From Myxococcota bacterium (GTDB taxonomy: Bacteria; Myxococcota_A; UBA9160; SMWR01), in assembly GCA_022447545.1 (NCBI GenBank), contig JAKVBI010000001.1, positions 220,630 to 284,629 of the forward strand: 64,000 bases of DNA. The letters are read 5' to 3'. The translations under genes and the position numbers were made by a program. Under the pieces are notes generated by a model, which was given only the letters and a program-made list of their open reading frames with translations, had not been told where the DNA came from and ran no database searches. How positions within the stretch are numbered: position 1 is the stretch's first letter; the number at the start of each line of letters is the position of its first letter. Below, piece after piece: positions 60,103 to 64,000 of this stretch.

Positions 60103-62637
60103 TCAGACCTCACCCTCGGAAGCAACCAGCGGGATTTCGATGGAGAAAGATGCCCCCCGTCCCTCTTCGGAATCGATCCGAATCATGCCACCGTGACGCT
60201 CAATGATCCCATGAGACAGTGATAATCCCAGCCCGGTTCCCAAACCCACAGCCTTGGTGGTGAAGAAGGGATCGAAGATGCGATTCTTCACGGACTCGGG
60301 GATCCCCGGACCGTCGTCCGAGAAGACCAAGCGGACCTCATCTCCCAACAAGCGTGTCTGGATTCGGATACACCCATCGGACTCGATCGCATCGCATGCA
60401 TTCATCAAGAGATTCAGAAAGACCTGATTCAGCTGGCCCGGATAGCAGCGCACGGGCGGGATTTCGGCGTAGTCCCGTTCCACCCGGATCCCACCCCTGA
60501 AGCGGGGTTCCATGAGTGCCAGAGTGCGATCGATTTCCTCTTCGAGGTTGGCCTCTTGGAGCTCAGCTTGATCCATGCGCGAAAAGGTTCTGAGATCCTG
60601 AACGATCTGGATCACACGCTGGGTTCCCTCCCTACTACGACGCAGCAGCTTTTCGATTGCATCCCGGGTGTCATCCGTTTTCGCCCCAGTAGTCTGCCCC
60701 TCGACCAATCGCTTCACGTAGCCGTCGATCAGTTGAAGGTTTGCATGAACGAACCCGATGGGGTTGTTCAATTCATGCGCCACACCTGCGACCAGTTGAC
60801 CAAGCGATTTCATCTTGTCCGATTGAATCAGCTGCCCCTGAGTCTCCCTCAGTTCACGCGACCTCTCCTCCACACGGGCCTCGAGAGTTTCATTCAGCTT
60901 GGCGATTTCATCGAACGCCTTTGCGTTTTCTATGGCGATGGACGACTGATTTGCGAGGGTCCGGAGAAGTAGGCGGTCGTCCGCTACCAATCGGTCCCGA
61001 GAAACCTTTCGACCCACGGTGATGACGCCGAGCAAGTCGACACCATAGAGGATCGGGACCAGAAGCTCGGCTTCTATGGTGTCGAAGATGTTTCGGCATG
61101 CTTCCCGGCGCTCGGGATCGACCTCGTGATCGAAATCGGCACGGGAAAGCTCGTCACGCCGAATCCACAATTGGCGCCAGATGGGATGATCGGAAGCGAT
61201 CCGAACCGAAAGTGCTTCGTCGTGAAAATCGCCCCGGGACGCCATGGGGACGAGCATCTTCGTTTCATCGTCGACCAACAGCACCATCGCGTGCTCGACA
61301 CCCATGGTGTCCGTGAGTGCCATGAGGATTCGATCGGTGATCTCATCGACGGACAACATCGAGACCATGGCGTCGGAGATCTCACGGACCGCCACCCGAT
61401 AGGCGGAGCGGTCACGATCGAAGAAACGATCGACCAGGGCCTGCATCCGGTTTCGCAAGGGGTTGAAGATCAGGATCGCCACGAACAGGAAGACGAACTG
61501 GAACCAGCGAAGGCTCACGTTGAGACGGGAGACGAGGGTGTCTGCAAAGGTGATGAAGAATGCGAACAAGCCCGTAATGGACAACGTCGCCGCGCCGTAG
61601 GCAGCCGACGACTTGGCAAAAGTGCGAACCCCGAGAAGGCGCCGACGAAGCAGCCCGTAAGCGACCGCAAAGGGAAAAAGAAAGACACCCAGGAGAGCGA
61701 TGTAGTAGGGCAGCGTCACTCCAAAGAGCCCGTTGGCTACGAATGCCAGAGCGACGGGAGCAAGACTGACCAGCGCCCCGTAGAAGACAAAATCGGCGCG
61801 ATCGCGCAGATCCCCATCGCCATGTCGTTGGCGCTCCATGGCGATCACCACCATCGAGACCGCGAAAAGCGCCGTGGAATAGAAAGCACTGACCTGGTCG
61901 AAATTCACAGCGTTTCCGCCCATCCCCCATTGGACGAACGCCGCCCCACTGATCACCAGAGCACCGAGGTACGGGAGCAACAAGATCTGGCGTCTACGCA
62001 CCAGCCAGGCTGGCTCAAATGGGTAGGTGGCGAAGAGATGGAAAACCGACGCACCAATAAACGACGTACTGAGGATCGAGCGCGACCAGGACCAGGGAAC
62101 CTGAGACCATTGAACCAATGTAGAGAGCTGGCAGGCAATCAAACCGCAGAAGATCACGAAGGGAAGCGCACCGGGGTTTTCTGAGCGCAAGAGCCAGACC
62201 ACGGATCCAATGGCCAGGTAGATTCCCGCAACGATCAACATGAAAGCGTGGAAGATTGCGATCATCGGAAGCAGGAGATCGTCGGCTCGAACCGGAACCA
62301 GTGGAACCGAAACCCGTCGGCCGTCCCGTTTGATGACCTCGTAAGAGTTGGGAACACCGAGCTTCAAAGCTCCCACCACGAGGGCAGGGTCTCCAACGAA
62401 AGGAACCCCATCGATCGCAACGATTCGGTCGCCCGCCTCGATGGAGCCATCAACGAGTCTCGAATCCACGGCGCCCACCACCGTGGAAGAACCGAGCCGG
62501 ATGGTGTGGAAAGGGGGGCTCAGTGTGTCATTGGGTGAAATGAGCGCCAAGACCGACAGGGCGATGGCAAACGCACCCCAGCCGAGGCTAAACGCTGCAG
62601 AAAGTCGTCGGAAGCGCTGGGTGAATGTCGACTTCAT
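60103..62637 (-). CDS. Membrane sensor histidine kinase with PDZ-like and GAF domains
   Basis: Orphan histidine kinase of 844 residues. An N-terminal transmembrane helix leads to a periplasmic PDZ-like domain (about 50-115; GAVDSRLVDGSIEAGDRIVAIDG), then about eight transmembrane helices (120-400), a GAF domain (about 415-590), a coiled coil (LNETLEARVEERSRELRET) and the kinase. The H box is AGVAHELNNPIGFVH, with the N box in LMNACDAIE, and G1/G2 in DDGPGIPES and GTGLGLSLSHGI. No response regulator gene is adjacent; the one at 172 is 60 kb away. GGGAGCG precedes ATG 62637. The signal sensed is unknown. Confidence 0.93.
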   Translation of the reverse strand: MKSTFTQRFRRLSAAFSLGWGAFAIALSVLALISPNDTLSPPFHTIRLGSSTVVGAVDSRLVDGSIEAGDRIVAIDGVPFVGDPALVVGALKLGVPNSYEVIKRDGRRVSVPLVPVRADDLLLPMIAIFHAFMLIVAGIYLAIGSVVWLLRSENPGALPFVIFCGLIACQLSTLVQWSQVPWSWSRSILSTSFIGASVFHLFATYPFEPAWLVRRRQILLLPYLGALVISGAAFVQWGMGGNAVNFDQVSAFYSTALFAVSMVVIAMERQRHGDGDLRDRADFVFYGALVSLAPVALAFVANGLFGVTLPYYIALLGVFLFPFAVAYGLLRRRLLGVRTFAKSSAAYGAATLSITGLFAFFITFADTLVSRLNVSLRWFQFVFLFVAILIFNPLRNRMQALVDRFFDRDRSAYRVAVREISDAMVSMLSVDEITDRILMALTDTMGVEHAMVLLVDDETKMLVPMASRGDFHDEALSVRIASDHPIWRQLWIRRDELSRADFDHEVDPERREACRNIFDTIEAELLVPILYGVDLLGVITVGRKVSRDRLVADDRLLLRTLANQSSIAIENAKAFDEIAKLNETLEARVEERSRELRETQGQLIQSDKMKSLGQLVAGVAHELNNPIGFVHANLQLIDGYVKRLVEGQTTGAKTDDTRDAIEKLLRRSREGTQRVIQIVQDLRTFSRMDQAELQEANLEEEIDRTLALMEPRFRGGIRVERDYAEIPPVRCYPGQLNQVFLNLLMNACDAIESDGCIRIQTRLLGDEVRLVFSDDGPGIPESVKNRIFDPFFTTKAVGLGTGLGLSLSHGIIERHGGMIRIDSEEGRGASFSIEIPLVASEGEV

Positions 62638-62739
62638 CTCGCTCCCGGAGGCCGCGAGAGAGTACCCCGAAACGACTCCACGGTCGCGTCAAGCGCCGGT
62701 GGAGGGGGAGCCGTACAGGTGAGGGGGGCGAAGCCGTAT

Positions 62740-63051
62740 TCAGCGGGTGGGAGAGAGGGTGGCCATGGGCGTGGGCGCGTAGTTGTAGCCTCGGTTGTTG
62801 AGGGGGTACACGCCGCCCGACGAATTCGAGGATTCCGCGTGCAGACGGCCCTCTGCCTCCTGCCCACGCAGGCGCGTCAGCAGCGCTTCGAGGGAATGTG
62901 AGGGGCCAACCTCCCGAGGGGCACGACAGACCTCGGCCTCTCCTGGTACGCCCCCAACACGCTCGGCCTGAACCCCGGCGGAGCTCAGTACCAGAATCAC
63001 AATCGACGAGACCATCCCGAGTGCCGATGAGAATCTCGATTGAAAACGCAC
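62740..63051 (-). CDS. Small secreted protein, 103 residues
   Basis: Probable Sec-exported protein. The N-terminus (RFQSRFSSALGMVSSIVILVLSSAGVQAE) is a signal peptide in parts, with cleavage near AQA-like VQAE. The mature part is acidic at first with one Cys (AEVCRAPREVG), then ends in an unusual Gly/Asn/Tyr-rich segment (SSGGVYPLNNRGYNYAPTP). GGGGAGG six bases before GTG 63051 supports the start; the open frame above looks non-coding. I do not recognise the family. It lies between the kinase and the Tat-exported protein on the same strand. Confidence 0.68.
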   Translation of the reverse strand: MRFQSRFSSALGMVSSIVILVLSSAGVQAERVGGVPGEAEVCRAPREVGPSHSLEALLTRLRGQEAEGRLHAESSNSSGGVYPLNNRGYNYAPTPMATLSPTR

Positions 63052-63217
63052 GGTGGACCTCCCCTGCTTCGCAGCCCCTATCATCGGCGAGCTCAACGCG
63101 GGTCTTGAACCCCGCATCCATGCCGGCGCCCTCCGACGCGACAACCGCATTGCAGCGGCAAAGCGCGTGCGAAGTGCCCAAAGGTTGCTCTCGATCGGCC
63201 TCATGCCGAGGTTCCCG

Positions 63218-63808
63218 CTACCCCGCGGAGGGAGAGATCGGTACGTAGCGAACCAGCTGTCGAGTCCCGTCGCGATAACCATCGCGCATGCGGTCACGCC
63301 AATGATCAATTTCGTCGGGATACTTTTGCTCAAAAAGCGCCAACAAGCGCTCGAGCAGCTCATCGTCTCGTACCGCGGATGCACGCGCTTCGAAGTGAGG
63401 ACCCGCACGAAAGCGTTCGTTGGTCCCGATCAAACCCCGAGCGCGCCCGTAGTCTCCCACCCAGATCCGCGCATGGTCGAGCCCTCGAGAGACGCTACGT
63501 GACTTCCAGCTGTCGCTGCTGGTGATGATCACTGCCGCGGAATCCAGCCAACCAAACCAGACTTCCCCATGGCATCGGCTCTCGGAGCCGTCACTCCGCA
63601 AAGGAGAAACGTAGATGAAAGGACTGGCCTGGAGCGCACGGATCCGTGCGGCCTTGGACTCGGGCCGAGGTTCCCCGGCATGGGCGACCCCAACGAGCGA
63701 GACGGTACCGACCGCACCCAGAACGGCGGCCGTGGAGCGACCGACAAAGGTTCGACGGTCGATCAGATCCCCGATCCCTTTTCTTCCTGGATGACGTGAA
63801 TTCCACAT
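63218..63808 (-). CDS. Tat-exported pyridoxamine-oxidase-like (PNPOx-fold) protein
   Basis: Protein of 196 residues. The N-terminus has the twin-arginine motif DRRTFVGRS followed by a hydrophobic stretch (AAVLGAVGTVSLVGVAHA), typical of Tat substrates exported with a folded cofactor. The mature part resembles the split-barrel flavin/heme/F420-binding PNPOx family (FIYVSPLRSDGS, EVWFGWLDSAAVIITSSDSWKSR, ERFRAGPHFEARA, RLVRYVPI). ATG 63808 overlaps the end of the cysH-like gene by 46 bases, which is long but leaves no better start. Cofactor and substrate are unknown. Confidence 0.72.
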   Translation of the reverse strand: MWNSRHPGRKGIGDLIDRRTFVGRSTAAVLGAVGTVSLVGVAHAGEPRPESKAARIRALQASPFIYVSPLRSDGSESRCHGEVWFGWLDSAAVIITSSDSWKSRSVSRGLDHARIWVGDYGRARGLIGTNERFRAGPHFEARASAVRDDELLERLLALFEQKYPDEIDHWRDRMRDGYRDGTRQLVRYVPISPSAG

Positions 63809-64000
63809 TCACGCGTCTCCGCCGATTCCCACCACCATCGGCCAGCTCGGGGCTCCTCTCCAACCTCAACTGCACGCGTGCAGGGCGCACAGCCTACGCT
63901 GGGATAACCCTCGGCGTGGAGCCGGTGGGTCGGGACGTCGTGTGCATCGACATAGTCCATGACCCGATCCCGGTTCCAATCAGCGATCGGGTTGACCTTG
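63763..64000 (-). CDS. cysH: Phosphoadenylyl/adenylyl-sulfate reductase, C-terminal part
   Basis: The gene runs off the right edge; only its last 78 residues are present. NPIADWNRDRVMDYVD, LHAEGYPSVGCAPCTRAV, RAGRWWWES and the final ECGIH are diagnostic of CysH. The GCAPCTR pair together with the terminal ECGIH catalytic Cys match the APS-reductase type, whose second cysteine pair (here CAPC) holds a [4Fe-4S] cluster; the matching upstream CC pair would lie outside the window. It reduces APS or PAPS to sulfite in assimilatory sulfur metabolism. The downstream Tat protein overlaps its 3' end. Confidence 0.92.
   Translation of the reverse strand, partial: KVNPIADWNRDRVMDYVDAHDVPTHRLHAEGYPSVGCAPCTRAVEVGEEPRAGRWWWESAETRECGIHVIQEEKGSGI

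Noticed and set aside
1-64000. tRNA, rRNA, CRISPR array, IS element, phage or integrase gene
   Set aside because: Looked for on both strands; no cloverleaf, repeat-spacer array, transposase or integrase sequence was seen.

Overview
The window is GC-rich, gene-dense DNA from a Gram-negative bacterium. MlaA, MlaC, several lipoproteins and exported Tat and Sec proteins point to an outer membrane. The gene content (a F420-type LLM oxidoreductase, a probable DUF6178 protein, an HpnN-like RND protein, a serine-palmitoyltransferase-like enzyme, a tungsten-type aldehyde oxidoreductase and a bacterial histone-fold protein) suggests an uncultured deltaproteobacterial lineage (Myxococcota/Desulfobacterota-like). 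That assignment is inference. I see no rRNA, tRNA, CRISPR array, insertion sequence or phage gene, so this looks like chromosomal core.

Layout. 0.2-0.8 kb: a NarL-type response regulator. 0.8-10.5 kb, minus strand: an rRNA uracil methyltransferase, a Ser/Thr kinase with four C-terminal zinc ribbons, two MoeA proteins (one fused to a periplasmic-binding-protein-like domain), a tungsten/molybdenum aldehyde ferredoxin oxidoreductase with its MoaD-like partner, and an M48 lipoprotein peptidase. 10.9-18.8 kb: a DHH phosphoesterase, a membrane/Tat aldo-keto reductase, a MaoC dehydratase, NAD synthetase, a cold-shock-domain protein and an exported PheC-AroQgamma fusion that could make phenylpyruvate or phenylalanine outside the cytoplasm. 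18.8-28.3 kb: a half-size permease, a queuosine-salvage glycosylase, aconitase, an M20 peptidase, hydrolases, MlaC/MlaA and an alpha-oxoamine synthase. 28.3-45.8 kb: mixed housekeeping, including a short bacterial histone with a lysine tail, a sirtuin and a histone-deacetylase-superfamily enzyme within 10 kb, then threonine aldolase, IlvD, an RND protein, a dienelactone hydrolase and a cation/proton antiporter.

46.2-57.0 kb is the most striking region. Eight plus-strand genes with overlapping or very close ends encode a FabH-like synthase, a FabA-like dehydratase, a FabZ-like dehydratase, a FabF-like synthase, an acyl carrier protein, a PlsC-like acyltransferase, a phosphopantetheinyl transferase and a 1880-residue acetyl-CoA carboxylase with the eukaryotic domain order (biotin carboxylase, biotin carrier, central domain, carboxyltransferase). 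The unit carries its own malonyl-CoA supply, ACP activation, condensation, dehydration and acyl transfer, and lacks only reductases and a malonyl transferase. I read it as a dedicated pathway for a special acyl chain.

57.0-64.0 kb: a convergent P450, a SRPBCC protein with a ketopantoate-reductase-like protein, an orphan PDZ/multi-TM/GAF histidine kinase, a small secreted protein, a Tat-exported PNPOx-like protein and the end of a CysH-type reductase that runs off the window.

Regulation. At least nine genes on both strands have a TAnnnT hexamer whose last base lies exactly 6 or 7 bases before the start codon, and three more have it at 8 bases. None of these has a good Shine-Dalgarno, so leaderless transcription appears common in this genome. 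Operon-internal genes use overlapping starts and stops or clear SD sequences instead.
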